Assembly (NCBI GenBank): GCA_949745795.1
Contig: CATKAZ010000096.1
Location: 34,006 to 98,005 of the forward strand
Origin: an uncultured Oscillospiraceae bacterium
Lineage (GTDB): Bacteria > Bacillota > Clostridia > Oscillospirales > Ruminococcaceae
Length of the DNA: 64,000 nucleotides
Reading direction: 5' to 3'
Below the pieces are notes generated by a model. It saw only the letters and a list, made by a program, of their open reading frames with translations, was not told where the DNA came from and searched no databases. Shown one piece after another: positions 25,046 to 34,829 of this stretch; within the stretch, counting starts at the first letter, position 1, and each line of letters opens with the position of its first letter. The position numbers were made by a program, and so were the translations under genes.

Positions 25046-25807
25046 TTGCTTACAGAAAATGAGTGGAATGCTATTAATAATATACTTTTGGAGTTATATA
25101 CAATAGATGCTCCTGATAAATTTATTAATAAAATAATGAAATTTATAAAAATGCTGATTCCGTATACAAAGGGGTGGTTCATTATTTTAAATGATGATCA
25201 GGAAATCATAGGTGAAAAATCTTATTTTACGGGTTTTGATAAATCCTCGGAGAATAAATACATAAACTTTTATTATCAGGAGGACTATATTAAATATTTA
25301 TATGATTTTACTTCGGAAACAAGTGTTTATAGAGATACGAATATTCTTGAAAAGGATATCAGGGAAAAAACTGATTTTTATATAGAATTTCTAAAACCGG
25401 AGAATATAGTATTCGGATGCGGTATAATACTTATAAAAAATTCAAGGATAATCGGTATATTCAATCTTTTCAGAAATGAGGATGCCGGTGATTTTAATAA
25501 AAAAGAAATTTATATTTTAAACGTATTAAAAAAGCATATAGAAAATATTCTTTATAATATAACTCAATTAAGTTGTGATAAAATGTCAATCGGTAAAAGC
25601 ATTGATATTTTTTCAAGTGAATATCATCTTACGGTAAGAGAAACCGAAATACTGAAGCTTATTAATAAGGGATATTCAAACCGGGAAATTTCGGATAAGT
25701 TTGTAATTTCATTGTCAACAACTAAAAAACATATTTACAATCTTTATAATAAAACAGGAGTGTCGAGTAGGAGTCAGCTTATATCGCTTTTTCTTGACAG
25801 GGGATAA
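25046..25807 (+). CDS. LuxR-family HTH regulator, probable nitrogen-operon activator
   Basis: A 253-residue protein with an N-terminal GAF/PAS-like sensing region and a C-terminal LuxR/NarL helix-turn-helix (LTVRETEILKLINKGYSNRE, SLSTTKKHIYNLYNKTGV). No receiver domain is seen, so it probably binds a small molecule instead of being phosphorylated. TTG 25046 with a GAGGGAG site is preferred; the ATG at 25013 is covered by the promoter. It precedes the guanidine/urea operon in the same direction and is the obvious candidate regulator, by position only. Confidence 0.75.
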   Translation: MLTENEWNAINNILLELYTIDAPDKFINKIMKFIKMLIPYTKGWFIILNDDQEIIGEKSYFTGFDKSSENKYINFYYQEDYIKYLYDFTSETSVYRDTNILEKDIREKTDFYIEFLKPENIVFGCGIILIKNSRIIGIFNLFRNEDAGDFNKKEIYILNVLKKHIENILYNITQLSCDKMSIGKSIDIFSSEYHLTVRETEILKLINKGYSNREISDKFVISLSTTKKHIYNLYNKTGVSSRSQLISLFLDRG

Positions 25808-25861
25808 ATAATATAGAACTAAAGTAGTAAATTGATTGTCGAATATTAAACTTTTTTATAA

Positions 25862-25890
25862 TTGAATAATTTTTGTTTCAGATGTATAAT
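25862..25890 (+). promoter_or_regulatory. Promoter of the guanidine/urea operon
   Basis: TTGAAT at 25862-25867, 17-bp spacer, TATAAT at 25885-25890. The transcript would begin near 25897, about 14 nt before a strong terminator-like hairpin. Confidence 0.6.
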
Positions 25891-25910
25891 AAAAGCATAA
25901 AAGAAAGCAA

Positions 25911-25954
25911 AGGAGCTTTAAGATACCAAGCAGGTGTCTTAAAGCTCCTTTTTT
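25911..25954 (+). terminator. Leader terminator hairpin (candidate attenuator)
   Basis: A 17-bp stem with one G-U pair: AGGAGCTTTAAGATACC (25911-25927), loop AAGCA, GGTGTCTTAAAGCTCCT (25933-25949), then a T run. It lies between the promoter and the first gene, so transcription of the operon must pass it. No riboswitch aptamer precedes it; the leader before the stem is only about 14 nt. Antitermination by a protein is one possibility; the hairpin may alternatively end a short leader RNA. Confidence 0.65.
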
Positions 25955-25980
25955 ATTGCAGATAATATAAAAGGAGATAG

Positions 25981-26706
25981 ATGGTTATGCAAAAAATTTT
26001 TACTAAAGAATTTAGACCCGGTGAAAAATGGTCAGGATTAATCGGAAAGAATAAGTATATTCACTTTAAAGCCCTTGGTGATAATGCAAATGTATCTGTA
26101 CTTCTCTATAATATGAGAGATACATCTGAAAGATTTAATATGCCTGATTCACTTAAAGCTCAGTATACAGCTCATCTTACAAAAGGTAATGTACTAATGA
26201 GTGATAACGGACGGGTTTTAGCAAGTATTGTAGAAGACAGTCTTGGCTGGCATGATGCAATATGCGGTCATACAACCAGAAGAATGACAGATGAAAAATA
26301 CGGAAAGACAACATATCAGGAACAGGGAAATGAATTTTTCAGGTGCGGTGAGGAAAATTTTAAAATTGAACTTGTACGTAACAATATGAGTAAAAGAGAC
26401 ATTGTACCATGTGTAAATCTTTTTTCAAAGGTTTATGTGGATGAAGACGGAAGTATGAATTATGTTCCGAACCATTGTAAAAAAGGTTCAACGGTAACTC
26501 TCAGAACAGAGATGGATATAATTTTCGTTGTTTCAAATACACCGAATCCGCTGGATCCTTCTGCTGAATATCCGTCAGTTCCTGTAACTATGGAGGTTTA
26601 TGATGCACCTAAGACAGATCTTATGGATGAATGTGTGAATTACAGAGATGAAAATTACAGAGCGTTTGAAAATACATGGGATTATTACAATCTGCTTGGT
26701 AAATAA
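25981..26706 (+). CDS. DUF1989 protein, urea carboxylase-associated protein 1 / carboxyguanidine deiminase subunit
   Basis: A 241-residue protein of the TIGR03424 type, with the characteristic RDTSERFNMPDSLKAQY, MSDNGRVLASIVEDSLGWHD and AICGHTT metal/substrate motifs. Paired DUF1989 proteins (CgdA/CgdB) form a deiminase that converts carboxyguanidine to allophanate in guanidine assimilation; they were long annotated as urea carboxylase-associated. ATG 25981 or 25987 could be the start (AAAGGAG at 25970-25976). First gene of the operon. Confidence 0.85.
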   Translation: MVMQKIFTKEFRPGEKWSGLIGKNKYIHFKALGDNANVSVLLYNMRDTSERFNMPDSLKAQYTAHLTKGNVLMSDNGRVLASIVEDSLGWHDAICGHTTRRMTDEKYGKTTYQEQGNEFFRCGEENFKIELVRNNMSKRDIVPCVNLFSKVYVDEDGSMNYVPNHCKKGSTVTLRTEMDIIFVVSNTPNPLDPSAEYPSVPVTMEVYDAPKTDLMDECVNYRDENYRAFENTWDYYNLLGK

Positions 26707-26727
26707 TTAAGGGAGGATAAACTTATT

Positions 26728-27375
26728 ATGTTTGGATTTATTGAAAAAGACAGTGAACTTAAAATAGAAGACGCTGTATATGATGAAGTACTTGAAGCAG
26801 GACTGGGCTGGATACATAAATTGAAAAAAGGGCAGTCTTTCAGAATACTTGATCTTGAAGGAAACCAGGCAGTAGATACAACATTTTATGATATGGCTGA
26901 TCCCGAAGATCATTATGGCGCCGTTCAGACGGTTGTTGCTCAGAAAAATATTTACCTTACAACGGGCAGTATACTGCGGGCTGAATCAGGCAAACCGCTG
27001 CTTGAAATAACCGCTGATAAGACCGGAAGACATGATACACTTGGCGGAGCTTGTTCATCACAAAGTAATACAGTACGTTATGCAAGAGAAAAAAGGTACA
27101 TGCATAACTGCCGTGACAGTTTTATGCTACAGCTTGCTGATTGCAAATTAGATATAAGAAAAAGAGATCTTGCGCCTAATATAAATTTTTTTATGAATGT
27201 TCCGATTACTAAAGAGGGCGGATATAAATTTGACGACGGTGTATCTGCTCCGGGAAAATATGTTGAAATGAAGGCTTTGGAAGATGTAATGATTCTTATA
27301 AGTAATTGTCCGCAGTTGAATAATCCGTGTAATGCGTATAATCCTACACCGGTAAGACTTCTTATATGGGATTGA
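26728..27375 (+). CDS. DUF1989 protein, urea carboxylase-associated protein 2 / carboxyguanidine deiminase subunit
   Basis: A 215-residue partner of the TIGR03425 type: [15 protein letters not shown], then [35 protein letters not shown] and the C-terminal [17 protein letters not shown]. It is homologous to the upstream subunit across the HD-T/C metal site and the two are expected to form the heteromeric deiminase. A GGGAGG site precedes ATG 26728. Presence of both subunits next to the carboxylase favours guanidine over urea as the operon's substrate. Confidence 0.87.
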   Translation: MFGFIEKDSELKIEDAVYDEVLEAGLGWIHKLKKGQSFRILDLEGNQAVDTTFYDMADPEDHYGAVQTVVAQKNIYLTTGSILRAESGKPLLEITADKTGRHDTLGGACSSQSNTVRYAREKRYMHNCRDSFMLQLADCKLDIRKRDLAPNINFFMNVPITKEGGYKFDDGVSAPGKYVEMKALEDVMILISNCPQLNNPCNAYNPTPVRLLIWD

Positions 27376-27394
27376 TTATTAGGAGTGAAATATA

Positions 27395-30300
27395 ATGTTT
27401 AAAAAAGTATTGATAGCAAACAGAGGAGCTATTGCCGTAAGAATAGAGCGAACTCTGAAAAAAATGGGTATAAAAAGTGTTGCGGTATATTCAAAAGCAG
27501 ATCGTGACAGCCTTCATGTTGAATATGCAGATGAAACGTTCTATCTGGGAGAAGGCACAGCAAAAGATACATATCTTGATGTTGATAAGATAATTGAAGC
27601 TGCATTGAAAACAGGTGCTGAGGCTGTTCACCCCGGTTATGGATTTTTAAGTGAAAATACTGTTTTTGCAGCCATGTGTGAAAAAAATAATATCAAGTTT
27701 ATAGGACCGGATTCCAATCAGATAAAACTTTTCGGTTTAAAACATTCTGCGAGAGAAATTGCCGAACGTGCAAATGTACCCCTTCTATCCGGTACAGGAC
27801 TTTTAAACTGTATTGATGAAGCTGTTGAGGCAGCAGAAAAAATAGGATATCCGGTAATGATAAAAAGTACGGCCGGCGGCGGAGGTATAGGAATAAGAAT
27901 ATGCGAGACTAAGGATGAACTTGTTTCATCTTATGATAATGTTTGTCATCTTGCCGAAAGTAATTTTAATGATGCCGGAGTATTTCTTGAAAAGTATATC
28001 AGAAAAGCAAGACACGTTGAAGTTCAGATATTCGGAAATGAGTATGGTGAGGTAGCTGTACTTGGTGAACGTGATTGTTCGGTTCAGCGGAGAAATCAGA
28101 AAGTTGTCGAAGAATCCCCGGCTCCTAATCTTTCGGAAAAAGTAAGACAGGAAATGTATAAAGCCGCAAAAAGTCTTGCAAAAACAAGTGGTTACAGAAA
28201 TGCAGGTACCGTGGAATTTTTATATGATGAATCTGTTGAAAAATTCTACTTTCTTGAAGTAAATACAAGGTTACAGGTTGAACATGGTATAACTGAAGAA
28301 GTATATGGTGTTGACCTTGTTGAATGGATGGTGAAGGAAGCCTCAGGAGAACTTAAAGGTATTGAAAATTTTAAAGCTGTTCCGAATGGAAATTCTATTG
28401 AGATAAGAGTTTATGCCGAAGACTGCATTAATAATTTCCGTCCCGGTACAGGAAAAATAGATGATGTTATTTTTAGTAATAAAGCACGAGTAGAAACATG
28501 GATAAGAAAGAATACAGAAATATCGCCTTTATATGACCCAATGCTTGCAAAAGTTATAGTTCATGCCGAATCAAGAGAATCGGCTGTAAGCAAAATGCTT
28601 GAAGTCATTGATGAATCAAAGATATATGGTGTGACAACTAATCTTATGTATCTGAAAAGTCTTATTTCGTCTGATGATTATAAGGCAGGTAAACTTTTTA
28701 CTAAAATGCTTGAAGGCTTTATGCCGGAAGAAAATTCACTTGAAGTTCTTGACGGCGGTTTACAGTCAACTGTTCAGGACGCAGAAGGAATGATCGGATA
28801 TTGGACAGTCGGTGTCCCTCCATGCGGTGCTATGGATTCATACAGCTTCAGAATAGGAAACCGACTTCTTGGAAATTCTCCCAATGCCGCAGGTATTGAG
28901 CTTACTATGAGAGGCGGTACTTACAGGTTCAGAACAGCTGTAAGCTTTTGTATCACCGGTGCTGATATGTCAGCAACACTCGACGGAGAATCTTTACCCA
29001 TGTATACAGTAGTTAATGCCGCTCCGATGCAGGAACTTAAATTTAAAACCTGTACAAAAGGTATGAGAACATATCTCCTTATTGCAGGCGGTCTTGATGT
29101 ACCGGAGATAATGGGAAGCCGTTCTACATTTTGTGACGGTAAGTTTGGCGGTCACAACGGACGAGCATTAAGAACAGGTGATGTATTGCATCTTAATGAA
29201 AATTGTTTGATTAGCAGTAAGGTTTCATTTAAAAAAGAGTATATTCCGAAAATAGATAATACATGGAATATCGGTGTTATTCCGGGACCGCAGCCAACAT
29301 ATGAATACTTAAAGCCTGAGTATTTGAAAACATTGACAGAGTCTGAATACACGGTTAACTTTAACAGTGCAAGAACAGGTATAAGACTTAACGGTCCTAT
29401 TCCTCAATGGGTAAGGGAAGACGGAGGCGAAGCAGGACTTCATCCTTCAAACATTCATGATAATGCATATGCTATCGGAACTCTTGATCTTACAGGTGAT
29501 CAGTCTATACTATTAGGACCTGACGGTCCTTCATTAGGCGGGTTTGTTTGTTCAGTAACAACTGCCAAGGGAGAACTTTGGAAACTAGGTCAGTTACATC
29601 CGGGTGATAAGGTTCGTTTTCAGCTTATTACTCTTGAGCAGGCCGAAAAAATAAGAAAGGCTCAGGAAAAGAATATATCACTCGATTATACAGAAGTTAA
29701 TCTTCCGGAAAAAACAGATATTAAAGCTTCGTATGCTGTACTTGCATCAGGAAATCACGATAATACGAATTATAAAATCAGATTACAGGGTGAAGAAAAT
29801 ATACTTATTGAATATGGGGAAATGGAACTTAATATTGAATTGCGTTTCAGAGTACATATTCTTATGAATGAACTTGAAAAAAGCGGATTACCTATTATAG
29901 ATATGACACCCGGTATTCGTTCACTTCAGATACATTTTGACGTGGAGCATATTTCAGCAAGAGAAATGTGCAGTAAGGTAATAGAGGTAAATGCAAATTT
30001 ATCTGAACTTGATGACATAACAGTGCCGTCAAGAATTATAAAATTACCGCTTTCATGGGACGATCCGCAGACACAGCTAGCGGCACAGCGATATCAGCAG
30101 ACAGTACGTCCAAATGCGCCATGGTGTCCCAGCAATCCGGAATTTATCAGAAGAATAAACGGTCTTGACAGCATAAAAGATGTTCAAAATATTGTTTTTG
30201 ACGCAGAATATCTTGTGCTTGGACTTGGTGATGTTTATCTTGGTGCTCCTGTTGCCACACCTGTTGATCCGCGTCACAGAATGGTAACAACAAAATATAA

Positions 30301-30982
30301 TCCTGCAAGACCATGGACGCCTGAGAATGCAGTTGGTATAGGCGGAGCGTATCTTTGTGTTTATGGTATGGAAGGTCCCGGAGGATATCAGTTTGTAGGA
30401 CGAACTATACAAATGTGGAATCCGCTTAGGGAAACCGAATATTTCAAAAAAGGAAAACCATGGCTTCTCAACTTTTTTGACAGATTAAAATTTTATCCCT
30501 GTTCGGCAGATGAAATATTACAGTTCAGAGATGATTTCATCAGAGGAAAGTTTAATATTGAAATTGAAGAAACAACATTCCATCTTGGCGCATATAAAGA
30601 ATATCTTGAGAGTATCAAGGAGAGTGCGGCAAAGTTCAAGGCGCATCAGGAAGCGTCTTTTGAAGCAGAAAGACAGCGTTGGATAGAACAGGGACTTGAT
30701 CATTTTGTTTCCGAAACAGATGATCAGCAGCAGAGTAATGATGATATACTTCCTGATGGCTGTGAAGCTGTTACCGCAGCTATTCCGGGAAGTGTCTGGA
30801 AGGTCATTGCAGAAGAAGGTCAGAGGATTAGTGAAGGCGATACAATAGCCGTACTTGAAAGTATGAAAATGGAATTTCCGGTTGAAAGTGAATATGATGG
30901 AATGGTTGAAAAGGTATTTATAAAAACAAGTCAGCAGATCAATGCAGGTCAGATGATTGCCGCTATAAAAACGGAGGAATGA
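27395..30982 (+). CDS. Biotin-dependent guanidine/urea carboxylase
   Basis: A 1195-residue single-chain enzyme. Domain order: biotin carboxylase with ATP-grasp (about 1-450; KSTAGGGGIGIRI, EVNTRLQVEHGITE), carboxyltransferase halves related to KipA and KipI (about 455-1080; GLDVPEIMGSRSTF, GLGDVYLGAPVATPVDPRHR), and a C-terminal biotinyl domain with VLESMKMEF (biotin on K1158). It carboxylates urea to allophanate or guanidine to carboxyguanidine at the cost of ATP. The two deiminase genes upstream point to guanidine; the residue that separates the two substrate classes could not be mapped by eye. GGAGTG precedes ATG 27395. Confidence 0.9.
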   Translation: MFKKVLIANRGAIAVRIERTLKKMGIKSVAVYSKADRDSLHVEYADETFYLGEGTAKDTYLDVDKIIEAALKTGAEAVHPGYGFLSENTVFAAMCEKNNIKFIGPDSNQIKLFGLKHSAREIAERANVPLLSGTGLLNCIDEAVEAAEKIGYPVMIKSTAGGGGIGIRICETKDELVSSYDNVCHLAESNFNDAGVFLEKYIRKARHVEVQIFGNEYGEVAVLGERDCSVQRRNQKVVEESPAPNLSEKVRQEMYKAAKSLAKTSGYRNAGTVEFLYDESVEKFYFLEVNTRLQVEHGITEEVYGVDLVEWMVKEASGELKGIENFKAVPNGNSIEIRVYAEDCINNFRPGTGKIDDVIFSNKARVETWIRKNTEISPLYDPMLAKVIVHAESRESAVSKMLEVIDESKIYGVTTNLMYLKSLISSDDYKAGKLFTKMLEGFMPEENSLEVLDGGLQSTVQDAEGMIGYWTVGVPPCGAMDSYSFRIGNRLLGNSPNAAGIELTMRGGTYRFRTAVSFCITGADMSATLDGESLPMYTVVNAAPMQELKFKTCTKGMRTYLLIAGGLDVPEIMGSRSTFCDGKFGGHNGRALRTGDVLHLNENCLISSKVSFKKEYIPKIDNTWNIGVIPGPQPTYEYLKPEYLKTLTESEYTVNFNSARTGIRLNGPIPQWVREDGGEAGLHPSNIHDNAYAIGTLDLTGDQSILLGPDGPSLGGFVCSVTTAKGELWKLGQLHPGDKVRFQLITLEQAEKIRKAQEKNISLDYTEVNLPEKTDIKASYAVLASGNHDNTNYKIRLQGEENILIEYGEMELNIELRFRVHILMNELEKSGLPIIDMTPGIRSLQIHFDVEHISAREMCSKVIEVNANLSELDDITVPSRIIKLPLSWDDPQTQLAAQRYQQTVRPNAPWCPSNPEFIRRINGLDSIKDVQNIVFDAEYLVLGLGDVYLGAPVATPVDPRHRMVTTKYNPARPWTPENAVGIGGAYLCVYGMEGPGGYQFVGRTIQMWNPLRETEYFKKGKPWLLNFFDRLKFYPCSADEILQFRDDFIRGKFNIEIEETTFHLGAYKEYLESIKESAAKFKAHQEASFEAERQRWIEQGLDHFVSETDDQQQSNDDILPDGCEAVTAAIPGSVWKVIAEEGQRISEGDTIAVLESMKMEFPVESEYDGMVEKVFIKTSQQINAGQMIAAIKTEE

Positions 30983-30987
30983 GTATT

Positions 30988-32691
30988 ATGAAGTATTTTC
31001 CTGAAAAGTTATCTTTAAAGTGGATAAATCAGGCTTACAACAATAATCAGCTTACTCCATATGAACTTGCCGATGAAATAATCAGAAGAGCCGAAAATAA
31101 TAAGGATAAAAATATCTGGATTGTTGCTCCGAATAAGGAACTTATGAAGAAATATATATCAAGACTTCCGCCTAAGAGCCGTGATAAACCATTATGGGGC
31201 ATTCCATTTGCAATTAAGGATAATATTGATCTTGAAGATGTTCCTACAACAGCTGCCTGCCCTGATTATTCATACACACCGAAAAAAAGCGCCTTTGTAG
31301 TGCAGAAGCTTATAGATGCAGGTGCATTTCCGGTTGGAAAAACAAATCTTGATCAGTTTGCAACAGGACTTGTAGGAACAAGGAGTCCGTATGGCGAGGT
31401 GCATAATGCTTATGACAGCCGAATGATAAGCGGCGGATCAAGTTCGGGTTCGGCAGTTTCTGTTGCGTTAGGTATGTCTGCGTTTGCTCTTGGGACTGAT
31501 ACTGCCGGTTCCGGCAGAGTACCTGCTATGTTGAATACACTTATAGGTTTTAAACCGGCTTTGGGCTCATGGTCAACCTCCGGTGTAGTTCCCGCATGTG
31601 CAAGCCTTGACTGTGTTACTGTTTTTGCTAACAGTCTTGAAGACGCTGAAAAGGTTAATGAGTATGCCAGGGGTTATGATAAGGAATGTGTATGGTCAAA
31701 AGAATACACTGAAAAAGGAATGAAGCTGCCAGAGAAAATATATTTACCGTTGAAAGAACCGAAATTTTTCGGTGACAATTCCGAAGTTCATAAATCTAAA
31801 TGGTATTCTTCGGCAGAAAGAATAAAAAAGCTTGGAATCACTGTTGAATATATAGATTATCAGATATTTTATGATGCGGCGCTTATTCTTTATGAAGGTG
31901 CATACGTTGCGGAAAGATGGGCAGATCTTAAAGATTTTATTAATGCAAATGAAGATAAAATTTTTCCTGTAACCAAAAAGATTCTTCAGTCAGGCGGAAC
32001 AGAAGAAAAAACGGCTGCAAAACTTTTTGATGATCTTCATATGCTTCAGTACTACAGGCATAAGGCAAATGAAATATTGAAGAATGCTGTTATGATAATG
32101 CCGACAGCAGGCGGAACCTTTACAAGAGATCAGGTAAGGGAAGATCCGATTAAAACAAATAGTCTTATGGGTCTTTACACAAATCACTGTAACCTGCTTG
32201 ACCTTATGGCTGTAGCAGTACCGGAAAATACAAAGGATAAAAATCTGCCGTTTGGAATTACTGTGTTCGGACTTGCTGATAGTACTGATTTGGTATTAAA
32301 AACCGCAGAAGCATTTCTTAATACTGAAAATATTGAGTTTGCAGTATGCGGACTTCATAAAAAAGGCTTATCACTTGAATGGCAGTTGACAGAGCTTGGT
32401 GCAGAGTTTGTTGAAAGTACAGTAACTGCAAAGGCGTATAAATTATATAAGCTCAATACCGAACCTGTCAAACCCGGGCTTATCAGAGACGAAACGGGCA
32501 TTGGAGAAAATATAAGTGTTGATATTTTCAGAATTCCGGTATCTAAGCTTGGAAATTTTATTGATAATGTAAAGCCGCCTTTATCAATTGGTAATATTGA
32601 ATTAAATGACGGCAGAATAGTAAAGGGTTTTCTTTGTGAAGAATATGCCTTAAAAGACGCAGTGGATATAACCTATAAAAAGAGATTTTAA
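30988..32691 (+). CDS. atzF: Allophanate hydrolase
   Basis: Amidase-signature enzyme of 567 residues that splits allophanate to ammonia and CO2, the last step of the pathway. The Ser-Ser-Lys triad region is visible: GIPFAIKDNIDL (Lys) and SGGSSSGSAVSVALG (Ser pair). The C-terminal 130 residues form the small allophanate hydrolase domain (SKLGNFIDNVKPPLSIGNIE). ATG 30988 is better spaced from GGAGG (30973-30977) than ATG 30979, which overlaps the carboxylase stop. Expression is tightly linked to the carboxylase. Confidence 0.92.
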   Translation: MKYFPEKLSLKWINQAYNNNQLTPYELADEIIRRAENNKDKNIWIVAPNKELMKKYISRLPPKSRDKPLWGIPFAIKDNIDLEDVPTTAACPDYSYTPKKSAFVVQKLIDAGAFPVGKTNLDQFATGLVGTRSPYGEVHNAYDSRMISGGSSSGSAVSVALGMSAFALGTDTAGSGRVPAMLNTLIGFKPALGSWSTSGVVPACASLDCVTVFANSLEDAEKVNEYARGYDKECVWSKEYTEKGMKLPEKIYLPLKEPKFFGDNSEVHKSKWYSSAERIKKLGITVEYIDYQIFYDAALILYEGAYVAERWADLKDFINANEDKIFPVTKKILQSGGTEEKTAAKLFDDLHMLQYYRHKANEILKNAVMIMPTAGGTFTRDQVREDPIKTNSLMGLYTNHCNLLDLMAVAVPENTKDKNLPFGITVFGLADSTDLVLKTAEAFLNTENIEFAVCGLHKKGLSLEWQLTELGAEFVESTVTAKAYKLYKLNTEPVKPGLIRDETGIGENISVDIFRIPVSKLGNFIDNVKPPLSIGNIELNDGRIVKGFLCEEYALKDAVDITYKKRF

Positions 32692-32765
32692 TATTTATTA
32701 TACAATGGCGTATAGAACAATGAGGTTTTATACGCCTTGTAATTTAAAAACGGAGGTTAGTGAAA

Positions 32766-33164
32766 ATGGAAGCAGAATTTGCAAGAATTGAAATTATAGG
32801 AAATATGTCAAAGGTTTCGGAATTTATTGAACAGCTCGGAACAGAAAAGCATCTTAGAGAAATACATAAACTCGGTATTTCAGGTATAACTGTTTATAAT
32901 GCCTTAGGCTGTGGTGTGCAGAGTGGAAGTGCGGAATATATGCTTGAAATTAAGGAACAGTCTTTGAGACTTCTTCCGAAAAGCACGATGATAATGATTT
33001 GCGAATCAAGTAAAGTCGATAAAGTTATAGAATTTCTGAAAAAGGAATTTTATACCGGTCATATAGGGGATGGTAAAATTTTCGTATCGGATGTCAGAAA
33101 TGTAATTCGTGTCAGAACAGGCGAAGACGGTGCTGATGCTTTAAAAGAATCAAAAATAGACTGA
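32766..33164 (+). CDS. P-II family nitrogen regulatory protein (GlnK-like, variant T-loop)
   Basis: A 132-residue trimeric signal protein that reads ATP/ADP and 2-oxoglutarate. The B-loop TGHIGDGKIFVSDV and C-loop VRTGEDGADAL are canonical. The T-loop (GCGVQSGSAEYMLEIKEQS) is unusual: one residue longer than the E. coli GlnB loop, and RGAEY is replaced, so the tyrosine that is uridylylated is not in register. ATG 32766 is well spaced from GGAGG; a GTG at 32760 is too close. It lies between allophanate hydrolase and the permease, as GlnK genes often precede the transporter they control. Confidence 0.85.
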   Translation: MEAEFARIEIIGNMSKVSEFIEQLGTEKHLREIHKLGISGITVYNALGCGVQSGSAEYMLEIKEQSLRLLPKSTMIMICESSKVDKVIEFLKKEFYTGHIGDGKIFVSDVRNVIRVRTGEDGADALKESKID

Positions 33165-33185
33165 TTATAGGAAGTGTTTCGTTAT

Positions 33186-34595
33186 ATGAAAAAAATAGGT
33201 ATTTTCGGGGCTGTTTCAACAGGTGTTGGTATGCTTATTGCAACAAGTTGTTTTGTTTCATCTGCAAGCGGTTCAAGTGCTGTCGGGACTCCCTTTATAA
33301 TAGCTATTGTAATAGCTTGTATAGCAAATATGCTTGCTGTTTTGTCAATAGCTGAGTTGAATGCAATAATGCCTAATCTTACAGGAGGAATTGCACAGTA
33401 TACTCTTGCAGGACTCGGTCCGCTGCTTACAATAGTAACAATGGTTGGCGGTTATTTGATCAGTAATGTTTTTGCAGCGCCTGCCGAAGGTGCAATGTTT
33501 GCAAATGTAATGACAGAAATGACAGGTAAAGCCATACCGCCTGAAGTTTTTAGTATAGGTATAACAATAATTCTTGTATTTATAAATCTTAAGGGTGTCA
33601 ATATGTCTACAGTATTGCAGGAAATAGTTGCAACATTTATGGTGCTTTCACTTTTAATACTTAGTGTAATTGGTGCCTTTCAGCTTGGAACAAATGAATC
33701 TATTACTCAGGAAGCGGTTATTTCGTCTGAGTTAAAAGATATTCTTCCGTTGACCGCTGTTGCATTCTGGTTTTTTATAGGTGCAGAATTTATAGTACCT
33801 TTAGGGAAAGACATGAAAAATCCTAAAAAAGTGCCGTTGAGCATGATATTATCATTGGGAATAATGGGGCTTATTCAAATAATAATGGTATTTGGTTTTC
33901 ATAACTATACACCGTGGTCAGAGCTTGGTTCTGCCGCTTCACCGCATTTACTTTATGCTGTAAATATGCTCGGAGATTTCGGAAGATACTGGATGATAGC
34001 CGTTGCAATTTTTGCGGCTGTAAGTACGCAGAATTCGATTATTTGTTCAGTTTCGGAAATATGCTGCGGAATGGCAAAAATGAATCTATTACCGGCATTT
34101 TTCCGTAAGAAAAATAAGAACGGAGCGCCTTACTGGGTTATAATAATTCTTGGTGTAATTACCTGTCTTATTGAAGCATCAGGCATTTCAACCGGTGAAC
34201 AGGTTGCATTCCTTACTTTGACATGCTCACTATTCTGGATGCTTTCTTACATAACTTCACATATTAATGTTATTATTTTAAGAAGAAAAATGAAAAATGT
34301 ACCGAGAAATTTTAAAACTCCGCTTTTCCCGATTATACAAATAATAGGCATAGCATTACAGTTATATATGATGTTTAATATTTCTACTGATTCAAATCAA
34401 AAAATAAAAATATATATTCTTTGTTTGGTGTTATTTGCAGGACTTTTTATTTATGCTTTTATATGGGTTAAATATAAGCTTAAACTGCCTTTGATGAAGG
34501 GAATAGGTGTGCATCAGGTTATTCGAATGGAAAGTCCGGAATATCATAAAGTTCAGGATTATTTGAAAAATCAGAACGATAATACAAAAATGTAG
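33186..34595 (+). CDS. APC-superfamily permease
   Basis: A 469-residue polytopic membrane transporter with about 12 helices. The N-terminal GIFGAVSTGVGMLIATSCFV with its Gly-rich unwound helix 1 and the NLKGVNMSTVLQE loop fit amino acid-polyamine-organocation permeases. By position it imports the nitrogen substrate of the operon (guanidine, urea or an amine), perhaps gated by the P-II protein encoded just upstream. ATG 33186 is preferred over GTG 33174. It is the last gene before a terminator. Confidence 0.82.
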   Translation: MKKIGIFGAVSTGVGMLIATSCFVSSASGSSAVGTPFIIAIVIACIANMLAVLSIAELNAIMPNLTGGIAQYTLAGLGPLLTIVTMVGGYLISNVFAAPAEGAMFANVMTEMTGKAIPPEVFSIGITIILVFINLKGVNMSTVLQEIVATFMVLSLLILSVIGAFQLGTNESITQEAVISSELKDILPLTAVAFWFFIGAEFIVPLGKDMKNPKKVPLSMILSLGIMGLIQIIMVFGFHNYTPWSELGSAASPHLLYAVNMLGDFGRYWMIAVAIFAAVSTQNSIICSVSEICCGMAKMNLLPAFFRKKNKNGAPYWVIIILGVITCLIEASGISTGEQVAFLTLTCSLFWMLSYITSHINVIILRRKMKNVPRNFKTPLFPIIQIIGIALQLYMMFNISTDSNQKIKIYILCLVLFAGLFIYAFIWVKYKLKLPLMKGIGVHQVIRMESPEYHKVQDYLKNQNDNTKM

Positions 34596-34647
34596 TATAT
34601 TTTGTTGGCATTATTTTTTAGAAATGCAGAACAAATTATAAAAGTAA

Positions 34648-34698
34648 TACCGCTTACACGGCAAAGGTTAAGATGCAGTGTGAGCGGTAGCATTTTTT
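34648..34698 (+). terminator. Terminator of the guanidine/urea operon
   Basis: Perfect 12-bp stem TACCGCTTACAC (34648-34659) / GTGTGAGCGGTA (34678-34689), followed by GCATTTTTT. Between it and 34929 there is no gene, only the GH44 leader. Confidence 0.82.
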
Positions 34699-34829
34699 AT
34701 TTGTATAATTTGAATTATATGTATAAATTTTTAATATTCTTAAGGAATTTTCAAGCTTTCTATGATATATTAAATGTAAAAGGGAATTGTCCTTTTTAAT
34801 GAGTAATATCCTGTCGGTGGAGTTTACTC

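Noticed and set aside
25808-25980. A guanidine (ykkC-type) riboswitch upstream of the carboxylase operon
   Set aside because: Only a short leader and a single terminator-like hairpin are present; none of the conserved aptamer sequences I know for the guanidine riboswitch classes is visible.
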